Notes: generated by a model not told the origin, from the letters alone. A DNA stretch of 64,000 bases from Flammeovirga kamogawensis (GCF_018736065.1 NZ_CP076128.1:1860001-1924000), one strand, 5' to 3'; positions 52,632 to 62,130 are shown, counted from the first letter of the stretch. Numbers and translations are program-made.

Positions 52632-53180
52632 TTGGTACCTGAAATAAAAACAAAAGAGCAATTTGAGACGCTTTTTAAAGTTCAATATCCAAAACTCTGT
52701 TCATATGCCAATAGCATATTAAATGATATTCAAGCAAGTGAAGATATTATTCAAGATCTTTTATTTAAGCTTTGGGAATCACGTAATTCACTAGAAATTA
52801 CAACTTCTATAGAAGCATATCTTACTAGATCTGTAAAAAATAAAGCGCTAAATGTATTAAGACATACTGAGGTTAAAGATCAGTACAAAAACTACAACGA
52901 AGAATTAATTAATGAGGCTTCTTCTAATGAACTCTTACTATTGGAAGCAAAGGAATTAGATCAAAAAATTCGTAATAGCATAGATACTATGCCTACTAAA
53001 AGAAAAGAAATATTTCTTTTAAGTAGGTTTGATGGTTTAAAATATGCTGAAATATCTAAACAATTAAATATCAGTATTAAAACTGTTGAAAATCAGATGT
53101 CAAGCGCTCTTAAATATTTAAGAAAAGAGCTGACAGGTTTTCTTACGTTACTGATTATTTTTTTTATTAAAAATTTTTAG
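52632..53180 (+). CDS. ECF sigma-70 factor, Bacteroidota expansion type
   Basis: 182 aa from a TTG codon; no in-frame ATG lies nearby. Region 2: LFKVQYPKLCSYANSILNDI, EDIIQDLLFKLWESR. Region 4: IDTMPTKRKEIFLLSRFDGL, KYAEISKQLNISIKTVENQM. These features match the sigma factors paired with FecR. FecR follows 43 nt downstream. The C-terminal hydrophobic tail (FLTLLIIFFIKNF) is unusual and may attach it to the membrane. Confidence 0.88.
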   Translation: MVPEIKTKEQFETLFKVQYPKLCSYANSILNDIQASEDIIQDLLFKLWESRNSLEITTSIEAYLTRSVKNKALNVLRHTEVKDQYKNYNEELINEASSNELLLLEAKELDQKIRNSIDTMPTKRKEIFLLSRFDGLKYAEISKQLNISIKTVENQMSSALKYLRKELTGFLTLLIIFFIKNF

Positions 53181-53223
53181 TCATTCCATAGGGGTTAATT
53201 CATTTCTAAGTGTCCTTTAAATA

Positions 53224-54207
53224 ATGATGGATAAGAATAAACATATAGACGATAATTTACTTTCTCGATTTTTATTGAAAGAAACATCAGAAGAAGAAAA
53301 TCAAGAAGTAAATAGTTGGTTAGCACAATCAGAGAAAAATCAAGAAGATTTCGATTCCTTTAAAAAGGCGTGGGCGCTTTCTGGTACTGTACATCCAAAA
53401 CCTGTTAATATTGATGTTGACGCTGCATGGGATAAAATGTCTAGGCGAATTGACGCATCATCTAACGATAAAAAATTAATTCAGTTTCACCCTTTCTATA
53501 AATATACAGCAGCAGTTGCCGCACTGATTGTTATTGTTTTTGGTATACGATTTTATACAAATCAACAAAGTAACTCTAATGAGATTGTCCAAAAATATGT
53601 TACAGTAGATGTACCAAAAGTAGAAAAATTGATAGATGGATCTAAAGTTACTATAAATAAGAATTCTTCACTTTCTCTACAAAATTTTGATACTTCGAGA
53701 GAAATGACACTAAAAGGTGAAGCCTATTTTGAGGTTGCACATAATAAAGACAAGCCATTTATTGTACATACTCAGAAAGGTGACATTACTGTATTAGGAA
53801 CTAAATTTAATGTAAAAGAAGCTGACGGTAAATTAGAAGTGACGGTTACAGAAGGCTTAGTAAAATTAGCCTCTTTAACTAATAAAGATGACTTTGTTTT
53901 ACTAAAGGCAAACACAAAAGGAGAGATAACTACTTCTTCTCCAATTAAAGAAGAAAATACTGATGTAAATAGTTTATTCTGGGTAAATAAAAAGTTATCA
54001 TTTAAAGATATTGAATTGACTACTTTAATTAAAACTGTAGAAGATAACTATGGAGTGAAAATTACGATCAAAAATGAAAAATTGTATCATAAGAAAGTAA
54101 CTACATCTTTTGAGAATGATTCTATTACAGACATTTTGCAAGTCTTGGAAGCTACACTTGATTTAAAAGTAGAAAAGGTAGGAGAAAAAACATATTCTAT
54201 TGAGTAA
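53224..54207 (+). CDS. FecR-type anti-sigma factor
   Basis: 327 aa. A cytoplasmic N-terminal region (ETSEEENQEVNSWLAQSEKN) precedes one membrane helix (YKYTAAVAALIVIVFGIRFY, ~97-116), then the periplasmic FecR domain (DGSKVTINKNSSLSLQNFDT, GEAYFEVAHNKDKPFIVHTQ, GTKFNVKEADGKLEVTVTEG) and a C-terminal DUF4974-type region (FKDIELTTLIKTVEDNYGVK). It should hold the sigma factor until an STN domain signals. Its stop codon directly abuts the next ATG. Confidence 0.9.
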   Translation: MMDKNKHIDDNLLSRFLLKETSEEENQEVNSWLAQSEKNQEDFDSFKKAWALSGTVHPKPVNIDVDAAWDKMSRRIDASSNDKKLIQFHPFYKYTAAVAALIVIVFGIRFYTNQQSNSNEIVQKYVTVDVPKVEKLIDGSKVTINKNSSLSLQNFDTSREMTLKGEAYFEVAHNKDKPFIVHTQKGDITVLGTKFNVKEADGKLEVTVTEGLVKLASLTNKDDFVLLKANTKGEITTSSPIKEENTDVNSLFWVNKKLSFKDIELTTLIKTVEDNYGVKITIKNEKLYHKKVTTSFENDSITDILQVLEATLDLKVEKVGEKTYSIE

Positions 54208-56112
54208 ATGATTAAATCAGTTTCCTTTATTTTATTAATCGTTATTCTATCAAATTCATATTTATTTGCCAATAATAATAACGATTTATTAAGTCGGATT
54301 ATAACCATTAATGTAAAAAACAAGAGACTTGATACCACTTTACAACTTATTGGTAAAGAAAGTGGTTTTTCGTTTTCTTATAATTCTTCTATACTGGATT
54401 TAACTAAAAATGTAAGTATCAAGAAGCAAAATGTTACAGTAAATAATTTATTAAATGAGCTATTAGGTAGTCACTATGAGTTTAAGCAAATAGGGAATTC
54501 TCATGTAATTATTAGAGAAGCATTAACGCTTACAATTAAACCAATAGAACAGAAAAAAAGACTTTCTAAAACGGAAGTTAACCACTTAAAAAGTGATGCT
54601 GAAATACAAGGTCGGGTTATAGATCAAAAAACAGGTAAAGGCATTGAATATGTTGTTGTTTATGATGAAAGTGAAAAAGTATTATCACTTACTGATAGTT
54701 TAGGATATTATTCATTAAAAACCTCTGTAGAGAGACTGCAAAAAGGGGTCTTTTTTAGAGGATTGGGCTACTATGATACAATGGTTCAACTATCGCCAAA
54801 AAATGATAATGCAACTACTCGGTTTGATGTGGTACTTACACCAAACAATAATAATACGTTACCTGTTACAACTGATTTAGCAATTCAACAGGAAAAAGTG
54901 CATCAGCTTAAATTTATACAAAACTTTATTCCTGAAGAAGCCAATATCATTTCTAATAATATTGAATATACTGCTACTAGAGGATTCCAATTTACGCTCA
55001 TCCCATTTATTAGTAATAATAATTTCTTAGGAGGTAGTTATACCAATAAATTTTCTATAAATGTATTTTTAGGATATTCTGCAGGGGTTAATAATGGACT
55101 AGAAGTTGGTGGTTTCGTTAATATTAATAGAAACAATATGAAAGGTGTCCAAATTGCTGGTATAAGTAATATTGTTGGAAAAGATGTGCACGGAGTTCAA
55201 ACTGGAGGGATTATCAATTATGATATGGGAAGTGTAGATGGACTTCAAGTTGGTGGTATTATTAACGTTGTTGAAGACTCTTTAGTAGGCGTTCAAATTG
55301 GAGGTATTAATAATAACGTTAGAGAGAATGTGAGAGGATTACAAATTGGCGGAATTATAAATACCACTAGAACAGATATAAAAGGAGTACAAATTGGTGG
55401 AATATATAATTACAGTAAGAAGGTATATGGAGCTCAAATTGGTGGAATACTCAATACCACTCAAAAAACGGTAAATGGGCTACAACTAGCAGGAATAAGT
55501 AGTTATACAAAAGATTTAAAAGGATGGCAAGTTTCAGGAATTACAAATACTGTGAGTGCCACTAATAAAGGAGTACAATTATCTGGTATTTATAACTATT
55601 CAAAAACCCAAAAAGGTGTTCAAATAGGGCTAATAAATACAGCAAAAGAAGTGGATGGCGGTATTGCAATTGGCTTGTTTACTTATTATAAAAATGGATA
55701 TCATGCTGTTGCTTACTCTATAAACGAATATGGTTTTTTAAATGGAACGTTTTACTCTGGTACAAAGCAGCTCTATAACTATTATAGAATTGGTGCTCAG
55801 TTAAAAGAAAATTACAATTTTGGTGTTGGCTTTGGTTCTTTTCTGTTTAAAAGATTAGTACTCGAAGTTGGTCTAGAAAATATATTTGATCTTAAGCAAG
55901 AAGATATTAGTAGTCAGTTTATAAAATTAAATATGCTGTATGTACAACCAATTTTAAAAAAATTATCTATAACAATTGGACCGTCGTTTAATGTAAATTA
56001 TTCGGCAACACCTAATGAGTTTACTCCTCCCCCCTCTTTTTATCATCAAAAATTGAACGATAACAGTACGTACTGGATCTCTGGAAGTATAGGAATTCGT
56101 TATAATTGGTGA
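54208..56112 (+). CDS. STN-domain protein with LA_2272-type surface repeats
   Basis: 634 aa. Signal peptide (~1-21), STN domain (~30-105: VKNKRLDTTLQLIGKESGFS), a carboxypeptidase-regulatory-like sandwich (~130-210), then ~12 repeats of 14-16 residues at ~295-490 (GVQIGGINNNVRENVR, GLQIGGIINTTRTDIK, GVQIGGIYNYSKKVY). This matches LA_2272 surface repeats. The final ~140 residues are barrel-like strands ending RYNW. No plug and no TonB barrel are present, unlike the usual third gene after sigma/FecR. It may be the signal receptor for that pair. Confidence 0.8.
   Translation: MIKSVSFILLIVILSNSYLFANNNNDLLSRIITINVKNKRLDTTLQLIGKESGFSFSYNSSILDLTKNVSIKKQNVTVNNLLNELLGSHYEFKQIGNSHVIIREALTLTIKPIEQKKRLSKTEVNHLKSDAEIQGRVIDQKTGKGIEYVVVYDESEKVLSLTDSLGYYSLKTSVERLQKGVFFRGLGYYDTMVQLSPKNDNATTRFDVVLTPNNNNTLPVTTDLAIQQEKVHQLKFIQNFIPEEANIISNNIEYTATRGFQFTLIPFISNNNFLGGSYTNKFSINVFLGYSAGVNNGLEVGGFVNINRNNMKGVQIAGISNIVGKDVHGVQTGGIINYDMGSVDGLQVGGIINVVEDSLVGVQIGGINNNVRENVRGLQIGGIINTTRTDIKGVQIGGIYNYSKKVYGAQIGGILNTTQKTVNGLQLAGISSYTKDLKGWQVSGITNTVSATNKGVQLSGIYNYSKTQKGVQIGLINTAKEVDGGIAIGLFTYYKNGYHAVAYSINEYGFLNGTFYSGTKQLYNYYRIGAQLKENYNFGVGFGSFLFKRLVLEVGLENIFDLKQEDISSQFIKLNMLYVQPILKKLSITIGPSFNVNYSATPNEFTPPPSFYHQKLNDNSTYWISGSIGIRYNW
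55096..55680 (+). repeat. In-gene tandem GVQIGGI repeats
   Basis: About twelve protein-level repeats of ~14-16 residues with consensus G-[VL]-Q-[IV]-[GA]-G-I-x-N. DNA copies have diverged, so the repeat is old or codon-diversified and shows no CRISPR-like identical units. Confidence 0.85.
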
Positions 56113-56279
56113 AATTTTAAAGATTGAGTAGGGGTTTAATTACTTTTATGTGTCTATATAAGTAGAAAGAGATAATACACTACATTGTAGGCAACTAAAT
56201 TGGTATAACTATAAAAAATACTAAAACTGTTATCTTTTTTTTATCATTTGCGTATCAAACAATAAACAACTTAATAATT

Positions 56280-56417
56280 ATGAGTTCAGTACATTTACAA
56301 AAAGATAATAACTATCAAAAATGTTTTGATGTTGCAGTAAAAAACGCACTCCAATTTGAAAAAGAGGAGTTTAAAAAAAACTACAACTCGCTAAAAAAGC
56401 GAATGAAAAAGATTTAA
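56280..56417 (+). CDS. Small basic protein, 45 aa
   Basis: ATG to TAA, 45 codons: MSSVHLQKDNNYQKCFDVAV then KNALQFEKEEFKKNYNSLKK and RMKKI. A lysine-rich, helical protein with one Cys. A strong terminator starts 21 nt after the stop, and the gene stands alone in the 430-bp gap between the STN and GIN genes, both good signs of expression. No family recognised. Confidence 0.55.
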   Translation: MSSVHLQKDNNYQKCFDVAVKNALQFEKEEFKKNYNSLKKRMKKI

Positions 56418-56437
56418 TAAATCTATAAGTATTAAGT

Positions 56438-56479
56438 CACCTTTTTTAGAAATTAATTTTTCAAAAAAGGTGTTTTTTT
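56438..56479 (+). terminator. Intrinsic terminator
   Basis: CACCTTTTTT pairs with AAAAAAGGTG, with additional inner A-T pairs, and is followed by seven T residues. Confidence 0.85.
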
Positions 56480-56541
56480 ATATAAAAATCTTATAACTAA
56501 CCTGTTGTAAGTTCATAATTCAAACTAAATTTTTATTAATC

Positions 56542-57312
56542 ATGATTATTAAACTACAAATTAAAACACTTCTATTATTTGCACTAAGTATGTTATTCTT
56601 TGGTTGTAGCGAAGAAGCAAAAGGACCGATTGAAGGACAAGAAATTACAACAGATTCATTTGAAGGTGTAGAATTAAAAGTAGCTGGTAATGTTGAAATA
56701 GTCTATGGAGAACAACAATCTGTTCGAGTAGAAGCACAACAAAATGTGCTTGATAACTTAACTACAAATGTTAGAAATAATGTAATGGAAATTGATTTAT
56801 CAAAAAGTATGAGTAACTATACTCTTAATGTATACATTACAACCCCTCTTTTAAATGTAGCAAATGTATCTGGGTCTGGGACTATTAAATTTGAAAATCC
56901 AAAATCAGAAAACTTATCAATTGCTTTGTCTGGAAGTGGAAGTATTGAAGGGAAAAATTTAGAAACTGTATCACGAGTAATTAATATTGCTACAAGTGGT
57001 TCTGGTAAAATTGTGTTATCAGAAATACAAACAAGTTCAATTACAACAATGCTATCGGGATCAGGAAGTATTGAATTATCAGGGTCTACAGTTAGTATAA
57101 TCGATCAAAAATCTGGGTCGGGTAATCTTGAAGGATTTAATTTAACAACTGAAAATGCTAATATTACTATATCAGGATCTGGAAATACATCGATTACTTG
57201 TACTACAAAACTTGATGTTGGCATTGCTGGAAGTGGAAGTGTTTTTTATAAAGGAACTCCAGAAGTTAATGCAGCGATCTCTGGCTCTGGTAGAGTAGAA
57301 TCTGCTAATTAA
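56542..57312 (+). CDS. GIN-domain (DUF2807) lipoprotein
   Basis: 256 aa. Lipobox LFFGC (Cys22). From ~40 to the end is a right-handed beta-helix of the putative auto-transporter adhesin head GIN domain: FEGVELKVAGNVEIVYGEQQ, then repeated SGSG turns (NVSGSGTIKF, ALSGSGSIEG, ATSGSGKIVL, MLSGSGSIEL, GIAGSGSVFY, AISGSGRVES). Surface or periplasmic; role not established. Single gene with a terminator. Confidence 0.9.
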   Translation: MIIKLQIKTLLLFALSMLFFGCSEEAKGPIEGQEITTDSFEGVELKVAGNVEIVYGEQQSVRVEAQQNVLDNLTTNVRNNVMEIDLSKSMSNYTLNVYITTPLLNVANVSGSGTIKFENPKSENLSIALSGSGSIEGKNLETVSRVINIATSGSGKIVLSEIQTSSITTMLSGSGSIELSGSTVSIIDQKSGSGNLEGFNLTTENANITISGSGNTSITCTTKLDVGIAGSGSVFYKGTPEVNAAISGSGRVESAN

Positions 57313-57366
57313 GTAGAGAATAGCAAATTAATATTTCTATTAGAATATTGGTTTTGTACTTATTAG

Positions 57367-57397
57367 GCTATCATCATAAAATGGTGATAGCTTTTTT
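57367..57397. terminator. Bidirectional intrinsic terminator
   Basis: GCTATCATCAT pairs with ATGGTGATAGC (one G-T pair), three-base loop, six T residues, between the convergent GIN and SDR genes. Confidence 0.85.
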
Positions 57398-58358
57398 ATA
57401 TCTCAAATTCTCCATTTTCAATCCACTTGTAAACATCTTGTAAACTTTCTTGAATTGGTGTTGGTAAGTACCCTAGTTTATCAACAGCTTTTTGATGAGA
57501 AATAGGATTTTCGGACTCTAAAAGAGTATCCATCGCATAACTATTTGTTGGAAGTGGATTTTTCAGAAAGTTATCCACAATATCAGTCGCTTTAGCTAAA
57601 ATTACCATCCCAAATGTTGATAACTTTATGGGTGACACCATTTTATTTGCAGTTGTACCGTATAATTTGGCTATTGCTGGAATGGAATAATATGTATTGC
57701 CTAGTATAAACTTCCCTTCTATCTCTTTACGGGCTGCAATGATACAACATTTTGCGATATCTTTTACGTCAATAATATCAAATCCTCCAGAAGTTAACAT
57801 TGGAAGTCGATAAGAATGTAATAGTTTAAAAAGTTGATTGAAACCGTTGAAGTACAGATCTCCACCACCAATAATAGAAGTAGGATTTAGGATGGTAATT
57901 TTAATATCTTTTTGATCAGATAGATAGCGTTCCATTTCAGCTTTAGAAAAGTCATAACTTTTGTTTTCATCAACTACTAATTTTGCTGTCTCATCAAATA
58001 CTTTAGTACGAGAAGGTACCTCCATACTATGAATAGAACTAATAAAAATAAAATGCTTTACTCCTGCTTTCTTTGCTTCTTCAAATAATAATTTTGATTG
58101 ATGGTAATTCACTTTTAAAACATCATCATTCTTTCCATATCTAGGGTAAACAATACCTGCACTATGAATAACCGTTGTTGCAGATCGAACCAAATCTTGT
58201 AATGCCGTTGTGTTTCCTAAATCTCCTACTATTTGATCTACCTCCTGTAATCTATTCGTTTGTTTACGTACTAACACTTTATGTGGCATATTCTCTTTTA
58301 ATAAAAACTTATGGAGAACATAACCAACGTGTCCGGTAGCGCCTGTTAGTGCAATCAT
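57396..58358 (-). CDS. NAD-dependent epimerase/dehydratase-type SDR
   Basis: 320 aa, extended SDR. The nucleotide motif GATGHVG is near residue 5, the catalytic pattern is YDFSKAEMERYL (Y-x-x-x-K), and HSAGIVYPRYGKND plus SSIHSMEV fit the active-site Ser region. Substrate may be a sugar or a dihydroflavonol-like compound. Two bases after the AraC regulator gene, hence the same transcript. Confidence 0.85.
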   Translation of the reverse strand: MIALTGATGHVGYVLHKFLLKENMPHKVLVRKQTNRLQEVDQIVGDLGNTTALQDLVRSATTVIHSAGIVYPRYGKNDDVLKVNYHQSKLLFEEAKKAGVKHFIFISSIHSMEVPSRTKVFDETAKLVVDENKSYDFSKAEMERYLSDQKDIKITILNPTSIIGGGDLYFNGFNQLFKLLHSYRLPMLTSGGFDIIDVKDIAKCCIIAARKEIEGKFILGNTYYSIPAIAKLYGTTANKMVSPIKLSTFGMVILAKATDIVDNFLKNPLPTNSYAMDTLLESENPISHQKAVDKLGYLPTPIQESLQDVYKWIENGEFEI

Positions 58359-58360
58359 TA

Positions 58361-59365
58361 TTAATCTACTTTCTTACTTGCTACAATCATTACTTTTGGA
58401 GACATGCCGTAGTGTTTTTTAAAAGCATCAGAGAATTTTGAAAGCCCTTTAAAACCCAATTCTTGAGACACCTCTGTTACAGACATATTCTTATTTACAA
58501 GCATATTTCTTGCTTCATCCATTCGAATATGATTAAAAAACTGATAAACAGGTTTTCCAAATTCTGCCTTAAAATCTCTAATTAATTTTGAACGACTAAT
58601 ACCGAATTCTTTGCATATTTCTTCTAAACTTGGTGCATGAGATAAATCCTTTGTAATAAACGTTTTCACCTCAAACATTCTTTCTGTATCTAAAAGGCTT
58701 AACATTTTAACGTCTTCTACTTTTCTATGAGCAAAAAGCTCAAAAATATCGCCCAAAATAGACATTGTTTGTCCATAAATTATAGACTTTCTAGAAACAG
58801 CATTTGAAGGTATAGAAAACATTTTATCTAAAGCTGTTATTATTGAATAGTTAAATGGTTCAAAGAATACCCAAGGATCGTCATTATCAAAAAGGGCTTT
58901 TAAATCAGAATACTGATCTTCTAACAAGCTAAATAACAAAGATTTTTTTATTAGAAATGTTACCCACTGGGAGTTCATTTCGTCCATACCATAATTAATT
59001 ATTGGCCTCTTAAGATTAGAGATAATTATACCTCTTTTTCTACCAGGTCCAAATAACTGTATGTTCTCATCAGATTCATAAATATGTGTAATATCACCTT
59101 CTCTGAGCATCATGACATAAATAAAATCACTATCCTTTCTAGGCAAATGTCTTACACCAAGCTCCTTCTTAACTATACAATCATGAATAACTATTTTAAG
59201 CCCTTCAAATTGAGTATAAAATGAATAGTCTACCTCACCATATTCGGAACTTCCATACATTCTATTACCATCGTAATCTATTTTTAAAAAATCTGCTAAT
59301 TGTTCTGGGAAAGATATATCTAATGTATGGTCTACATTAACAATTTTTTCTTCGTCTAGTATCAT
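58361..59365 (-). CDS. AraC-family transcriptional regulator
   Basis: 334 aa from MILDEEKIV. A ~220-residue N-terminal sensing region is followed by two HTH units (~240-330): PSLEEICKEFGISRSKLIRD FKAEFG, then MSVTEVSQELGFKGLSKFSD AFKKHYGMSPK. Likely activates itself and the adjoining SDR gene. Ligand unknown. Confidence 0.9.
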   Translation of the reverse strand: MILDEEKIVNVDHTLDISFPEQLADFLKIDYDGNRMYGSSEYGEVDYSFYTQFEGLKIVIHDCIVKKELGVRHLPRKDSDFIYVMMLREGDITHIYESDENIQLFGPGRKRGIIISNLKRPIINYGMDEMNSQWVTFLIKKSLLFSLLEDQYSDLKALFDNDDPWVFFEPFNYSIITALDKMFSIPSNAVSRKSIIYGQTMSILGDIFELFAHRKVEDVKMLSLLDTERMFEVKTFITKDLSHAPSLEEICKEFGISRSKLIRDFKAEFGKPVYQFFNHIRMDEARNMLVNKNMSVTEVSQELGFKGLSKFSDAFKKHYGMSPKVMIVASKKVD

Positions 59366-59556
59366 AAAATATTTGGTAGTACTTAAAATAGATGTATAAA
59401 AAACATGGGAATAATTCTTACTATTGCAAATATAGAAAGTGAAAGCAATCATTTCATGAAAATAAGCATCAAAACTAATAATCTCTTAACAAAAACTTTT
59501 CGAACAATAGATAACTTCTTTAATATGTAAAATGCTAAAACTATTTAATAAGATAA

Positions 59557-60762
59557 TTATTCTTCATTACTAGTTTTTTTTACACTAAATGCTTCAGTAT
59601 TTTCCTTATTAACAACTTTAGACCTCATCAGTTGCTTATCATTAAAACACCTATATATATTACTAACTATACTAAAATAATTATCTGTTTCTTTATCTTC
59701 ATTTTTATAGTAATATGGCTTAATTGAAATACAGTTATCATGTTCGAAAATTTTATTTAATAAAATTCGATCTGAAAGACCACATGAATGTCCCAAAATT
59801 ATAACTTGATATAAATCTCGTTCTATAAATGTTTCGAATTTTTGGTAATTAGAAGTATTTAAGTAGTTTATAGATTTAACATTCTTCAAGAAATCTTCAC
59901 TTCCTTCATGCTCTATCTCTTTAAATTTTGGATCCATTTCATCTCCATATCCAAAAATTATAGGATTGTTGTTATCTGTCAATGTTCCATGAATATTTAT
60001 AAGATTAATCTTTCCATCAGAAAAATATGATTTTATAATATCTGTATAGTTAAAGTTCAATATTAATAAATCTCCTTCCTCAGTAGATTTAAACCCTTCT
60101 TTTATTATTTTTTTTCTAATACCTCTTTTATCAATAAAGGTTTTTTGATAACCTTCTGATTCACTAAAATCAATTTCATATTGTACATCTACTAATAAGT
60201 CTAAAATTTTTGATGAAAAGTTATTCAATTTAACTTCTGAATTATGTAGTATATTATTTATTACATTGTTCTTTTTAAAAGAGAAAGTACGAAGTAAATC
60301 TAATAAGTATTTTGATAGAAGATCCTCAATTTCCTTAAACTCTATATTTAACTTTTCTATTTTACTTTGCTGCTTATTATCAGAACCAAAACATTTTTTT
60401 AATTCAGAATAATAAGTAGCCTCTATATCTACCCAATTCTCAGAATTTTTAGAAAGAATTAATTCTAAGAATTTATTATGAAAGATAATTAAAGGTTGAT
60501 ATCTAATTTTACTCTGCTTAAAATAAGCAAAAACCTTGTCTGTAAATGATTTAAAATTTTCATTTTTTTTAGTAAAAAAAGATGTATTATCGATACTAAA
60601 ATGTGGGTACTTTTTTTGTTTTTTTTGATATGCATTAAAATCTTTTTTTATCTCTTCAAGTATCTTTTCTTCGTTAAAAATAGATTTTAAAAAGTCTTTA
60701 TATCCAGTTTTTAACCCATGTGCTAAGTCAAAGCCATTGCCTATTAGTATTATTCTATTCAT
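59557..60762 (-). CDS. AbiH-family abortive-infection protein
   Basis: 401 aa from MNRIILIGNGFDLAHGL, which carries the family's N-terminal nucleotide-like motif GNGFDLAHGLKTGY. Then a long helical, Lys/Asn-rich middle region, NFNYTD at ~234, INIHGT at ~255, GYGDEMD, and GHSCGLSD at ~321. The motif order resembles SIR2-like NAD-binding proteins. Lactococcal AbiH stops phage growth by abortive infection; mechanism not settled. The gene is richer in A+T than its neighbours and stands alone, a sign of horizontal gain. Confidence 0.82.
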   Translation of the reverse strand: MNRIILIGNGFDLAHGLKTGYKDFLKSIFNEEKILEEIKKDFNAYQKKQKKYPHFSIDNTSFFTKKNENFKSFTDKVFAYFKQSKIRYQPLIIFHNKFLELILSKNSENWVDIEATYYSELKKCFGSDNKQQSKIEKLNIEFKEIEDLLSKYLLDLLRTFSFKKNNVINNILHNSEVKLNNFSSKILDLLVDVQYEIDFSESEGYQKTFIDKRGIRKKIIKEGFKSTEEGDLLILNFNYTDIIKSYFSDGKINLINIHGTLTDNNNPIIFGYGDEMDPKFKEIEHEGSEDFLKNVKSINYLNTSNYQKFETFIERDLYQVIILGHSCGLSDRILLNKIFEHDNCISIKPYYYKNEDKETDNYFSIVSNIYRCFNDKQLMRSKVVNKENTEAFSVKKTSNEE

Positions 60763-60986
60763 CTTAATCAAGTTTGTTATTAGTAAATTCAATTTATATA
60801 ATAATTATCACTTCTCTTCAATCTTGGAGATATCTATCATATTTATATCAAGATTATAGAAAAGCAACTATTAGATAAATAAGTAATACCCCTATTACAG
60901 ACATGATTAAAGATTATTTCAACTAAATTTTAATTAGTTGAAATATTTTTCACCACTTTTACTTTACGTTTTAAAATAACAATTTG

Positions 60987-62111
60987 ATGAAAGACGAGAA
61001 AGTAATTTTATTCCAGAAAATTCAGAAAGGGAAACCTAAAAAGAATCCGAAAAACATTCAAGATCACCTTACTTCTTTGTGGGCTGCAGTTCATAAAAAA
61101 AAGAATAGAAATAAAAGAATAACAGAGGAATTAAAAAGGATGAAAATTGCTTATGAAAAGCATTTAGAAACACCTCAACTCTCTCGTTTTAAAGAATTAT
61201 ATGCTTTATTAGAACGTTTAATTTTTCTTGGTAAAGGTGCTAAGATGACCACAAAGCAACATGAAGTCTATCAATTAATATTAAACCACTTTATGGTAGA
61301 AGGTGTCCAATCTCCATTTCTAGATACACTTGGTTTTAGAGAATTAATACCTAATTACACAATGGCTCAAGAGAAAAAAACTAAGAAGAAGAGCCGTAAA
61401 AAACAAAGAGAAGAACGTAAACTTGAAATAATTGAGCAACTAAAGTTTAAATCCAAACTCACAGAAATTGAAAAATATTTCTCGGTAGAAGAATGGAACC
61501 AAATGATTGATAACCCGGCCAAAGTTGATGTTTTATATAATAAGATACTTGGACCAATAGTACTATTAAAACAACAAGAACACTATCAAAAACAAGCTTT
61601 TGATGAACACGAAGCCAAAGAAAAAATACATGATAAAAATACTTCTTCTACTTCAATTAGCGGTACTTCTGTAAATAGTTTGTATAAACAATTAGCTAAA
61701 AAACTTCATCCAGACTTAACCCAAAATGAAGAAGATAAAGTACGACGTACAGCTTTAATGAGTGAGGTTACAACAGCTAAAGAGAAAAAAGATATTTTTA
61801 CACTGTTAGAAATCTATGGTCAAAATTTTGATGATTCCAGTATCAGCTTCAAAGAAGACGAATCTGAAAAATTAAAAACTATGCTAGAAAAACAATTAGA
61901 AGAGTTAGATATAGAAAAAGACGAGCTAATTGGTGGACCGATGGAACAATATATCTATACGCTTTTTACTGGTAAATCTGGTAGTGGTATTGATAGAGAA
62001 GGTCGTCATTTGGCTGCTCAAGAAAAGAGTAAACAAGAAAATTACACTAAAATATTACATTCTTTAAACGATGAAGTTGATTTAAAGAATTTCTTACAAC
62101 AATGGGTATAA
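60987..62111 (+). CDS. J-domain-type protein with basic N-terminal coiled region
   Basis: 374 aa from the ATG following a TTG. The first ~150 residues are basic and helical (KKTKKKSRKKQREERKLEII). At ~228-265 there is a J-domain core SLYKQLAKKLHPDLTQNEED with the HPD tripeptide and the helix SEVTTAKEKKDIFTLLEIYG. No G/F or zinc region, so this is a class C-type co-chaperone that would stimulate an Hsp70. No DnaK gene nearby. It is divergent from AbiH. Confidence 0.78.
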   Translation: MKDEKVILFQKIQKGKPKKNPKNIQDHLTSLWAAVHKKKNRNKRITEELKRMKIAYEKHLETPQLSRFKELYALLERLIFLGKGAKMTTKQHEVYQLILNHFMVEGVQSPFLDTLGFRELIPNYTMAQEKKTKKKSRKKQREERKLEIIEQLKFKSKLTEIEKYFSVEEWNQMIDNPAKVDVLYNKILGPIVLLKQQEHYQKQAFDEHEAKEKIHDKNTSSTSISGTSVNSLYKQLAKKLHPDLTQNEEDKVRRTALMSEVTTAKEKKDIFTLLEIYGQNFDDSSISFKEDESEKLKTMLEKQLEELDIEKDELIGGPMEQYIYTLFTGKSGSGIDREGRHLAAQEKSKQENYTKILHSLNDEVDLKNFLQQWV

Positions 62112-62130
62112 TAATAATTACTTTTATAGT

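Noticed and set aside
55096-55680. Regular repeats as a CRISPR array
   Set aside because: They are protein-level repeats inside a long reading frame; the DNA units are not identical and have no spacers.
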